This document shows, in pieces, positions 53,701 to 64,000 of a stretch of DNA of 64,000 nt (positions within the stretch are counted from its first letter, which is position 1; every line of letters starts with the position of its first letter). The notes beneath the pieces are model-generated. The model ran no database searches. It had not been told where the DNA came from and saw nothing but the letters and a program-made list of their open reading frames with translations. The stretch comes from Benincasa hispida (Eukaryota > Streptophyta > Magnoliopsida > Cucurbitales > Cucurbitaceae): the NCBI RefSeq assembly GCF_009727055.1, contig NC_052353.1, forward strand, positions 62,296,388 to 62,360,387. Direction: 5' to 3'. Position numbers and translations under genes: made by a program.

Positions 53701-53731
53701 CCCTAAATACTTTTCAAATAACCATATTTTT

Positions 53732-55513
53732 CTAAATACTTTTCAAAACTACAATATTACAATAAAATATCATTTTTAAAATTTAAGCAACTTGATCAAA
53801 AAATTTGTTTGGTTGCTAGTAACAATTTAGTATGTGCTTAGGATAGTGTAGTTTTTATAATTCAAATTTATAACAATTTTAAATCACTCAAATTTAGTAT
53901 GCAACATTTAGACCATATAATCTTAAATTTATAAGGGTTAATCCATAATATGTAAAAAAAGGGTAAAATGTAACCATATATATCTATTTGCGTTTAGCTT
54001 GATAGATTGCATATATAGACTAAATATATCTATAAACTACATTAACTAAATCCTGAAACGATGATAATTAGGTTAAAAATCCCTTTTATATAAACGTATT
54101 ATGTGTTATATTTGTTACTTGAGCGACAAAACATCTTTACAAAATCAACTTCAAACATACGTGAAAAACTGATTTTAAGATTTATTAAAAGTAACTGTAA
54201 CAAATTCAAGGTCAAGTTGCATACATTACCCATGAAGTATGGTGCTGCAACTACATCTTCAAACTTTGAATGGTAAAAATTGGATCTTCAAACTTCTACC
54301 AGTATTAAAAGTATGCTCATAAACTTACAGTAGTGGTAGAAATCGAGCATCCAATTGATAAAAGTTGAAGATTCAAATCTATATAATTGGTACAATTTCT
54401 ACAATTACGGAAGTTTGATGGTCCAAATTTTTTACTCGCATAAGTTTGAGAGCTAGTTTCTACAATTACAAGTTCAAAGGAATAGTTACAACCGCTACCA
54501 TATTTTAGGGATGTTTTTTGCGATTTGTCATAAATTCAAACATTTTAAAATATTGAAATTAAAATATTACTTTTAACCTAAAAGTTAAAATTTTATTTTG
54601 GTGAGATTTTTTTTCATGACACAAACTATTCAAACGGCATTTCAATTTTGGAGAAATTGTCAATCTAACTATAATTTAATTAGTATAAGGTATATACTTT
54701 CGTTCAAAAAGTTAGAAATTGGAATTATCCAACAGTTGAACTGAAAAAAAAAAAATGAAAAAGAAAAAAAGAATCGCAAGAGATCGACGGTTGAAAAGAT
54801 GCGGGTGAAGCTCGTAATTTGCCGTTTACTTGGGCCTTTGTAAGTAATTGTGCAAGTACATACAGTTCATCTTCTTCACTGTTGGCGCCAGAAAAAACGA
54901 GCCACAGACGAGAATCAAAGCAACTCAACTCTGAAACAGAACCTGTCTTCTCCAACAAAGCTTCTTCCCTCTCCCACCTGAGAAAAGTGAGGTTCAGAGT
55001 TCAGAGGGATTATCTAGATTCCTAAACTACACAAATTGCTCAAAAGGGTTCTGTCTTCTTCCTCAAAAGCACTGCCACTGTGACTGTCACATTTGTTTAT
55101 GCAGAAATTTTCATTTTAGCGGCAAAAAAGCAAAAGCTAAAGCAAAAGCACAAACACTGCTCGTTCTTTGCATTCCACCTTTTTTCCTCCTAATTCTTTA
55201 TCAAACTCCAAAGCAATTCAATCATCCGACGCACTACACTATTCCAATTCTTTTCTTACTCGCGGAGCAATCCAAAAGCTCCTCCCCCCGTTCCTCCAAT
55301 TGCCCCACCTCACACTCAAAGCATCTCTCCACTTCCTTCTTCTCTACTACATAAACATGGTCTCCCCTACTTTCTTCCGCATTTGCACAAACTTAGACTC
55401 AACCCCACTTCCTCAAACTTCGACTTACGGAGACCACGGCGGTGTTTTGTTTGGTTTAGCAAATCCATCAGCTGGAAGAATTGCTGGGTTGTTGAGGTTT
55501 GCGAAGCCAAGTT
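53732..55513 (+). promoter_or_regulatory. Callose synthase 5' flank and leader
   Basis: From 53732 to 54700 the sequence is AT-rich spacer. Between about 54780 and 55513 it becomes less AT-rich and pyrimidine-rich, as expected for a promoter and 5' leader. Small frames here (54725-55025, 55168-55602) overlap the true start in other frames and do not resemble proteins. No clear TATA box could be chosen. Confidence 0.4.
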
Positions 55514-58500
55514 ATGGCGAGTTCCAGTGGGAGCAAGAACGAGGTGGGTCCGCCTCGTTCGTTGTCTCGGCGGGTGACGCGCACGCCCACTCGGATGGTT
55601 GAGTTGCCTGAAGACAATTCCGGGATTGACAGTGAGCTCGTGCCATCGTCGCTCGCGTCCATTGCCCCCATTCTCCGTGTGGCCAACGAGATTGAGCCTC
55701 AAAATCAGAGAGTCGCCTATCTCTGTAATCACTCTAACCAACATTATTGTTTGAATGCCACTCTTATTAGGAACTGATTGCTTTTGTATACGGCATTTCC
55801 CATTGATCTTATTACATACATACTAGCAAATGGCTGAATATCCTGGCATAGCTGACTCTTTTGCTTGAATTTTCTCGATCATTCGACGTATTTTAATGAT
55901 TTAATTTTTTCAGTCTTACCCTTAATATTATGATGGTGGTAGTGGACGGAAGTTGACCCTAACTTCCTCTACTGCTACTAATGCTTGCAAGAAAAAACCA
56001 TTCCTCTCACTAAGAGATGTGAAAACAGGAACAACGACTAGCTAGACGAAGTTAGTGTTTTGATTTAGGACGTCTCCGAGTCATCACTAGGAAGAATGGT
56101 TACGACGAAACCATATCATGTTATACACAGTGCGGAAGTACGGAGTAGAACAACCTAGCCTCCACATTGTCAATTTAGAGACTAAAATGATGAAAACATG
56201 AACATAGAAGCACAAATCTTTTCTAGATGTAAGATGTAATTGAATGGGTTGTTCTTTAGCTTTCTTCCACCACAATAATCTGCTAGGATCATTAGCTATG
56301 GAAGTGGAGCAGTTTTTAAATGAAATCATCTTGTACATTGAAAAAGAAACTCTGGATATGACAATTTGCCACAGGTCATATTAGATGATAAAAGATTATA
56401 CAGAAGTAGGTTAGTTGGGCGTTCATATGCTTACCTCGTCATATCCCACCAATGGAACCAAACCTTCAATTTTCTACTTTGATAATGCCATCTGTCATTC
56501 TCAAGGAATTTAATGTTTTTTTTTGCCCTTTTAAATCAAGGTGCAGAAGAAAGTGAAAGTGTGCATCCAAGTTAGACTAATAGTACGACCATATTGAGAG
56601 TCAGGTTAATATGATGGATCAGAATCATTGCCAAAGACTTGAGCCCGAGGACTTAGACTTTAGAAGACATTCAAAATGCCACGGGGGATTTATCACCTGT
56701 TTTTGAACCACTTGCTGGTAGCCCACTGTCTATTTATGTTGTGGCTGATCATTAGAAGACATAGTTGGACTCTCTTGAACTTTGGGCATCTGTTTTACTT
56801 ATCACTTTAATATTTTTCCATAAGCAGGCTTATTCACTCTTGCTTTTGTCAATTGATCCTTTGGACACCAGGCCATTAACTTCCATCAAGGGGTTTTTAA
56901 GGATTGTATCGGTACTTACCATACAGTTATTGTCCAACTTTACAACTTACTGACTTGGGAGATCAAACGGAGCTCCATTTTAGATTCCATCAATGAGAAA
57001 TGTAAAATATAACCAATATAGGGAGCAACGAAATACTGGTCTGTTGATTGATTTGAGCCTTGACATTTACATCCTCTTAGATCACCAATGGACCCAAAGT
57101 TTAAGCTGATGGGTGAAGGTAAATTTAATTATAACATCTAACACTCCCCCTCACTTGTGGGCTCGAAATATGAAGAAGAGCCAAACAAGTAGAAAAGAAT
57201 ATTCAAGAGGAAACAACATTGTAGGGGTTGGAACCTAGAACATCCTGAAGCAATCTGCTCTGGTACCATCTTAAATCACCGATTGACTCAAAAACTTAAG
57301 CTAATGGGTGAAGATAAATTTAATTATAATATCTAACACTCCCTCTCACTTTTGGGAATGTAAGATGATACACAATTAAATTTACCTTCACCCACTTATT
57401 TGATAGTACGAGGTTCCATCTCAAAACCAATTGGTAATGAGAGGAGTAGCTCATCTTTCTTATAAAGAGTGTGAGATCCCTTGGTTTTTTCAATGTAGGA
57501 TTCTCAACATGTCTCCTCAAGATGATGCCCCTTTTGGGTTCACCATTCTTGATCAGATTTCAATTTCTTTTTATTTGACCGAATACCGATTTAGGCTTTA
57601 TGAGCTCTGATACCATATTTGATAGTTTGAGGTTCCATCTCAAAACCAATTGGTAATGGGAGGAGTAGCTCATCTATCTTAGAAGGAGTGTGAGACCCCT
57701 TGATTTTTCCGATATGGAATTCTCAACATCCAAATAACATGACCTGTATTTATGCTGATGAGGCTGAATAGACCATACATTCAATTTTTTACGTGAAGCA
57801 TCCAAACCATCGAGTTTGCAAGCGACTGCGTGTCAAGTGAAGTCAAGTGAATATTGACTTTGTAGACTTTAAATATGCCTCTTTGTCAGTTTTGTCCCCT
57901 TTTGCACAATACAGGAGTTACATCTAGCTAGAATATTATGATATGAGTGAAAGAGCCCGCATCTCCTGATCTAGAGAACTTCTTAGGAGTATGCTGAATG
58001 AATACCAAAAATTTTCATCTATTGACCTCCTTCTGCCGTTTAGTTTTGACATTTATCCTTCACTGATAAGTGATTACTGATATACTTGCAAAAAGTTTTC
58101 TTTGCGTAACTTGTAGTTCTGCAGATTTAGTAAAAAAAAATTACATCTGGATCTTGTATGAACTGTGCTCATGAGAGGAAATGGATGGTGCAGATGATTT
58201 ATTTATTTATTGTTATTTTGTCCTACAATCGAATTTAGCTAAATCACGATTTAAAACTGTACTCCTTGTTACTTTTATTTGTAGGCCGCTTCCATGCATT
58301 TGAGAAGGCTCATAAAATGGATCCAACATCAAGTGGACGGGGTGTTAGACAATTCAAGACTTATTTGTTACACAGACTTGAAAAGGTATACCTTTTAATA
58401 TCATACTGTTTCTAGATGTGGTCCTGAAGTTAGCAATTACTTAAGCTAGTAATTAAGTGGTTTACATTTACTTTTTTTAAAATAATAATAATAATAAAAA

Positions 58501-61500
58501 ATAATAATTATTATAAAAATAATTTAAAGAATATGAAGCATATACATTTTAGTGTGGGCTGGGCGTGTGTGTCAGACAGATGTCAGACACCCCACACTTA
58601 TTGGCACAATAGACTTGCTAGACACTAGTCGGGAAAATTCTGGACCAAGGGGAGGCTCTGTTGGCAAGGGCTTGAGGTCTCTTTTTCATACTGGCTTAGA
58701 GGTTCCAAGTTTGAACCTTCGAGTGAGTTTAGTGTAAAAAACCCTGAATGTCTCCCGAGTCTGAGCCTTGGGGCGGCCATTGGTCTCTTCAGGTATAGAG
58801 GAGAAAAGCTCCAACTCTTGGTCGAGCAAATTGAGAGTTTTTTTTTTTGGATACATGTGCATGTTACCATTGTCTAGCCCAATAAATAGGTATTTTTGAG
58901 ACTTCACCAAATAATCATTAGATATATGACTAAATTATTCGAACTTTTATTTAGAACAAAAATAGGGATATCGAACAAAATAATAAATTTAAAATGTTAT
59001 ACATATGCCGAGTTTTCTTCTGGTATAAAAATAATATTAAATTTAAAATGTTATTCTCTAAAATACATGTCCTTTTCATGTCTATGTCTTAGATTTTAAG
59101 AAAATTATGTGTCCCTGTGTCATGTCTATATCTATATTTCACTCAAGTTAATTACTTAATCTACTCGTGCATTTAGAATCCCTTTTAATTTTTTAATTAT
59201 TTTTATTTTATTTTTTCGTTCCTTTCTTTCTTGATGATCCCTACAAACTATCATAGACTCACACAAATTAAAATTCAGTAGAAAACATCACACCATATGT
59301 TGGTCAAAAGTTTGCTGCATAATTTTTCCTCTCCTTAGGTGAAATGTAAGCTCCTCAAGTTTCTATTTTTTGAATGATTAGAATTTTGGAACATTTAAAG
59401 ATAACGGTTCACCCATATAACATTTGATTGATTCAAGACATGAATCAAAGTGATCAATGCAAATTTATATTTGTTACAGGAAGAATATGAAACAGAACCA
59501 ATACTTGAAAGACATGATGTTCAAGAAATTCAGACTTTTTACCAGAAATTCTGTAAGAAAAATATTGAAGAAGGAGAATATACCAAACGACCGTGAGTTT
59601 TGTATTTCATCTTTCATATGTCATAGTTTTGGTTTGCACACTGTTTACACCGTTTGATCTCCTATGAGGCTTGCAGAGAAGAGATGGCTAAGATCTATCA
59701 GATAGCGACCGTACTATATGAAGTACTAAAGACAGTGGTACCTGCTTCAAAAATTGACGAAAAGGCACGAGTCTTCAAACTTTCTACGCAACAAATAATT
59801 CAATTCCTCTGAAAAAAACATGAAATAATTTGTTTGATTTGTTTTTGCAGACTGAGCAATATGCCAAGGAGGTTCAAAGGAAAAAAGAGCAGCATGAACA
59901 TTATAACATTCTCCCCTTGTTTGCTTTGGCGGTTAAACCAGCTATCATGGAACTTCCCGAGGTTAATATCGGAAGTCTATATAATATTGTATTTTCTTAA
60001 GTTCACTACTTAATTTTTGTGCCCTATGCTTACTTTCATCAATATTATATAGATCGAAGCAGCAATTGAAGCATTACAGAAGGTGAACAATCTTCCAATG
60101 CCTAAAATTCATTCAACCAGTAATCCTGATGAAAATCCGTCAGTGCCAACAGAGAGGGTGAAACCTGTCAACGATATACTTGATTGGTTGTCCTCTATTT
60201 TTGGGTTTCAGGTATTTTGGAGGCTCTAGTTACAATGGAACTTATTTTAGGCTACTGATAGTTGTTTCTGGGGTTAGCTGGCTTTAATCTCAATATCGTA
60301 GGAGGGTGTTTAGAGTTTAAGTTTCTTATATTTTGTGGAATTGTGGATTTGAGACCCAGAAAATAATAAACACATAATAAAAAATAATTGTTAAATTTGA
60401 CTCAGGACTGTTAATAAATTTTATCAACCAAATTTGACTCGGGGTCGTTTACTGCATTTTCATTTTATTTTATTTTTCCTGTTATTCGTGCCAAATAATG
60501 TTTAAAAGTTCACATGGTGGGGATTTGTCCATGATATTTGAGATTGATGTTTTTTCTTCTCTCTCTATAAAAAAGAACGATGTTTATATATATATATATA
60601 TTATATATATAAATTTGTTTTTTTTTATTAGGTTCACCTTCTCAGGGTTAAAATTCTTTTAGATTTGTTACGCCCAACTTTAGTGAGTCTAGTTGTGTTA
60701 CTATAAGGATAATAGTAGAAGGGAAGATAAGATCTGCTAACTTCTATCGTGTCTTCTTTGGATATGAAGAAAGGAAACGTAGCAAACCAGAGGGAACACT
60801 TAATTCTGCTTCTTGCAAATATTGATATAAGGAATAAGAATCCGCAAGTTCCTCACCAGGTAAAACATTTTGCAGATGAGATATTTGGCCCATACCTGTT
60901 GGGTTTATGATGTGATCTCAGTTTGCTATAAAATTCCATGATCTGCATCTCATTTTAATATTACTTGCTTGATGCAGCTAAAAAGTGGCACCGTACAGCA
61001 ACTGAGTGAAAAAATCTTTAAGAACTATATTTCGTGGTGCAACTATCTTCGTTGCAAGCCAAATCTTGGGTATATCTTATTACCATAAATATCGTCAACA
61101 TCGATTAATGTCTTGAAATTGTATCAAATTTCATTCATTTTGTTATCTGTGTTCTATATTGTTTTTTCATTAACATGCTCATAACTAATGAATGCCTTTA
61201 TTAATTTATTTTAGACATTTTTGTGAACATATAAATGTCTTTATTTAAGCATGTATTTTACATTATGACTTATAATTTGTGTAAAATTCATTATGCAATT
61301 TGAACATTTGAGAGCTACTATCAAGTCATGGTTTATGTATTCTGGTTTCCTCTTGGTCATCACCCTTGTAGCTTACCTACTAAGTTAATGGTCTATTTTA
61401 CCTTTTAGGTTTCCTCATGAATGTGACCGGCAACAGTTGCAGCTAATTTATATCGCACTTCATCTTCTTATCTGGGGCGAAGCTTCAAATATTCGATTCA

Positions 61501-64000
61501 TGCCTGAATGTTTATGCTACATTTTCCACAATGTATGTGTGTCTTCTTATCACATTGTTATTCACTTACAATGTTTGATGAATTTCTTTTCATTGTTAGT
61601 TCTCAAACGCTTGGTGTCTTTGATGTCATTAAAATGTCAAATAAAAGTGCTGTATCTGTTACTAGTATTTATTAGCGCCATATTGACCTGATCATGAATA
61701 GTTTAGTACCATTGCCATAATCATCATTATTCAGAATTCCAATGAGCCTTAAAATTGAAAATTGATTTGTACCTTCAATTTTTATGAAGAGTTGTGATTA
61801 ACAATCATCTTTTCCTGCAAGTTAGGTCACTAATATGTTCAAAGGGAATTACATAAAAGATGAGACAGGGTAATGGTACAGGGTGGAGGCTGGATTTAAC
61901 TCCAATTATAATGTCAAGCTAATCAACAGTCGTTTGCATTGGAGTCAACAAGTGATGGGTCCATGGGCTCTAAGTAGATGCCAGCAAGTTAAGGGAATTG
62001 GAGTTGAGGGGAAGTTTCAGAAGCATGCCAAGAAACAAGGGGCAAGAGTAGAGTAAAAAAGAGGAGGGTCGAGGAACTTTCTCTAATGAGGCTTACATTC
62101 TGAATTGAAACTTAAGTCAGCAGATACACTCCATGGGGATCGGCAAATTCATTTATTTTTCTTATTGTGGGACCAAAATATAGAAGAATTCTACTCATTC
62201 TATTCATTTGAGTTCAATGTATATCGGCATACATGAAAGTCCTAACCTAATAGTAGGAAAATTTCAATAAAGGATAAAAGACTAATAAGCTCCTATATTC
62301 GCGCATGTATACTATAACAATTATATCAAAATCTTGCTGACACTGGTTCTCAATTCCTATTTTAGCTACCGTTTGTAACATCTTGAAGAATTTCATGAAT
62401 TAGAATTTCAAGTTCAGGGTGAATGATAGAAGTTTACTTATATAGATCACTTATTGTGTGCACTTATTCACCCAAGAAAGGACGCTGTGTGGCAGAGCAC
62501 ATTTAAGGGCGAGACCAAGTTAGTTATAAGTGTAACAAATTGAAGAGAAAAGAAGCAGTTAGGTATCGGATTAAGGGAACGTTGAAGACAGAGAGAGATA
62601 CACCAAGGTTGGGTGGGGAATACAAGTTGATATCTTTGATTAACTTAAAAATGATCATCTTTTGTGAACTGGTCTCCTCATCAGTAATCACATAACTGTT
62701 ACTTTCTTTCGGTTTATATCATTGTTTCTAAAATTTCTTAACCATATTGTTGTTTAAGAATGCTCAATCTTATTCTTGTTTCCTCAATATGCAAGATGGC
62801 CGACGTTGTCTATGGGATTCTTTATAGCAATGTCCATCCTGTTAGCGGAGAATCATTTCAGGAGGCAGAAGCACGTGATGAGGAATCATTTTTGAGGGAA
62901 GTTGTAACTCCAATTTACCAAGTTCTTTTGATGGTAATCTCATCTTTTATTTGAGCAATTTACTTGTTCCCAAGTTTGATAAGATTTCTAAGAATTATTT
63001 ACTTGGTACAAAAGGAAGCTAAGAGAAACAAAGGAGGTAAGGCAAGTCATTCTACCTGGCGGAACTATGATGATCTCAATGAGTATTTTTGGTAAGCTTC
63101 ACCTAGAAGTAAATTCATATCGAGCTTTTGATAATATTTACTTGAAAATTTATTTGCGATCTAGGTCTGACCGATGTTTCAACCTTGGATGGCCTATGAA
63201 CCCCAAATCAGATTTTTTTAGGCATTCAGATTCTATACAGCCTGCAAATACGGTCTCTCTCTCTCTCACACACACTCCTCTTTCTTTGTGCTAGTTGGTT
63301 TATACATTGTTCCCTTAGTGGCATACTAATCCAGCTGTGAAATGTCTTCATAAAAATTGAACGTTGTTGTCTTGCGCTTGCTTGTCTTCTGCTATGTGTC
63401 TGTTACATAATTTTAGAACATTCATGTGGATTTTCTTTGAATTTTAGAATCCTAACCAAGTAGCTGCTGGAAAGAGGAAGCCTAAAACAAATTTTGTTGA
63501 AGTCCGTACCTTTTTGCATCTTTATAGAAGCTTTGACAGAATGTGGATATTCTTTATATTGGCATACCAGGTTTTGTCAACCTTTTGGCTTTTTTTATAT
63601 TACCTTTTTAATCATCTTTTTTATTTTGAATGCAATATCATATATAACTTCATATTTCAGGCTATGGTAATAATTGCCTGGAGTCCTGGTGGATCTCTTT
63701 TAGCAGTTTTTGAAGCCGATGTCTTCAAGAGTGTTTTGAGCATTTTTATTACTGCTGCTATTCTTAATTTTTTGAGAGGTATGACATCAATCCTGATTTC
63801 ATTCTGTTTTGTATAATTTTTTAGAATGTGGTGCCTAAATTGCAGACTATTCTTAAGCTTTCTTTTTGTAATTGTCAAGTTTTATCTTAGGTGATTATTT
63901 TAAGTTTTATGGCAATTTTCATATTGATGTATGCTTTATCTGCAGCTACTCTGGATATAATTTTAAGTTGGATTGCATGGAGGAGCTTGAAATTTACCCA
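55514..64000 (+). CDS. Callose synthase, CalS7/GSL7-like (5' part, runs off window)
   Basis: Fifteen exons give the first 562 residues of a roughly 1,900-residue protein: 55514-55724, 58285-58385, 59480-59592, 59677-59764, 59851-59961, 60053-60211, 60770-60859, 60978-61069, 61409-61532, 62796-62933, 63015-63091, 63165-63252, 63448-63570, 63661-63778 and 63946-64000+. Phases agree throughout. The start [20 protein letters not shown] and [20 protein letters not shown] fit the CalS7 branch. Residues 45-210 cover the Vta1-like region ([19 protein letters not shown]). The FKS1 N-terminal domain is about 315-410, with [20 protein letters not shown]. The first membrane helices are near 496-512 and 526-556. 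The enzyme makes beta-1,3-glucan from UDP-glucose at the plasma membrane; CalS7 acts in sieve-plate callose. The catalytic domain lies beyond the window. Intron 4 has an unusual donor. Confidence 0.95.
57070..57745 (+). repeat. Duplicated repeat segments in callose synthase intron 1
   Basis: Two related units occur twice each. AAGCTGATGGGTGAAGGTAA with ATCTAACACTCCCCCTCACT (57100-57155) recurs diverged at 57295-57350. GAGGTTCCATCTCAAAACCA through GTGTGAGATCCCTTGG (57410-57485) recurs at 57629-57702. A GCTCTGATACCAT word is at 57604. They look like fragments of a small non-autonomous retroelement inserted in the 2.56-kb first intron. Confidence 0.65.

Larger units (their letters stand above)
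45952..53731 (-). mobile_element. Mutator-like (MULE) element with nested insertions
   Basis: Near-terminal inverted repeats are visible: AATATGGTTGTTTGAAAAG at about 45956-45974 against CTTTTCAAATAACCATATT at 53710-53728 (one mismatch). Inside both ends are subterminal repeats of the GTCGAGTTTTGAAC / GTTCAAAACTCGAC type (46019-46110 and 53380-53660). Between them lies a broken MULE transposase read on the minus strand. The 7.8-kb span includes a solo LTR, a 280-bp MITE and another insertion. The outermost ends and the 9-bp target duplication were not resolved. Confidence 0.75.

Noticed and set aside
55168..55744. Alternative frames over the callose synthase first exon
   Set aside because: The frame starting at 55514 alone matches the family; the others are shadows.
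58552..58910. Frames in callose synthase intron 2
   Set aside because: They lie within the intron between exons 2 and 3 and resemble repeat debris.

Overview
The window is nuclear DNA of a flowering plant. It is AT-rich, its genes have many short GT-AG introns, and it is full of decayed retrotransposons and DNA transposons. The proteins look eudicot. The style of the repeats makes me think of a cucurbit, but that is an inference only. Four genuine protein-coding genes can be built exon by exon; almost all other open frames are chance frames or transposon debris. Layout: 1-1.8 kb holds the end of a dead Ty1/copia element. 2.1-5.6 kb (minus) is KRR1, a KH-domain ribosome-assembly factor, complete in 12 exons, with a probable leader and promoter up to about 7.4 kb. 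7.4-16.1 kb is intergenic and contains a dispersed LTR-like repeat at 10.2-12.3 kb with a 37-bp hairpin. 16.1-23.5 kb is an assembly problem zone: a Tn5/Nextera mosaic-end sequence is embedded at 16149, followed by 2,063 bp that recur at 21465-23527, with an 850-N gap between. 23.7-25.0 kb (minus) is a BOI/SBP-type RING E3 ligase gene. 26-30 kb is intergenic with a hAT-type MITE bounded by a perfect 8-bp target duplication and a pair of other MITE-like copies. 30.1-40.1 kb is one Sirevirus-like Ty1/copia element: two LTRs, a tRNA-Met primer site, gag, pol and an envelope-like/plant transposon-protein ORF, itself interrupted by about 3 kb of other LTR-like sequence. 44.5-45.1 kb (plus) is a small CYSTM protein gene. 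46.0-53.7 kb is a Mutator-like element whose broken transposase (minus) is split by a solo LTR, by a 280-bp hAT-type MITE and by a third insertion. 55.5 kb to the end (plus) is the first third of a callose synthase gene, closest to the CalS7 (GSL7) type, running off the window. The four genes are unrelated in function: ribosome biogenesis, ubiquitin ligation, stress-type membrane peptide and callose deposition. They are ordinary plant genes separated by transposon-rich DNA. I found no RNA genes, no CRISPR and no convincing new biological system. The strongest unusual signals are the embedded sequencing-adapter join with its false duplication, the precisely datable nesting of three transposon classes at 46-54 kb, and palindrome arrays in the Sirevirus-like LTRs.
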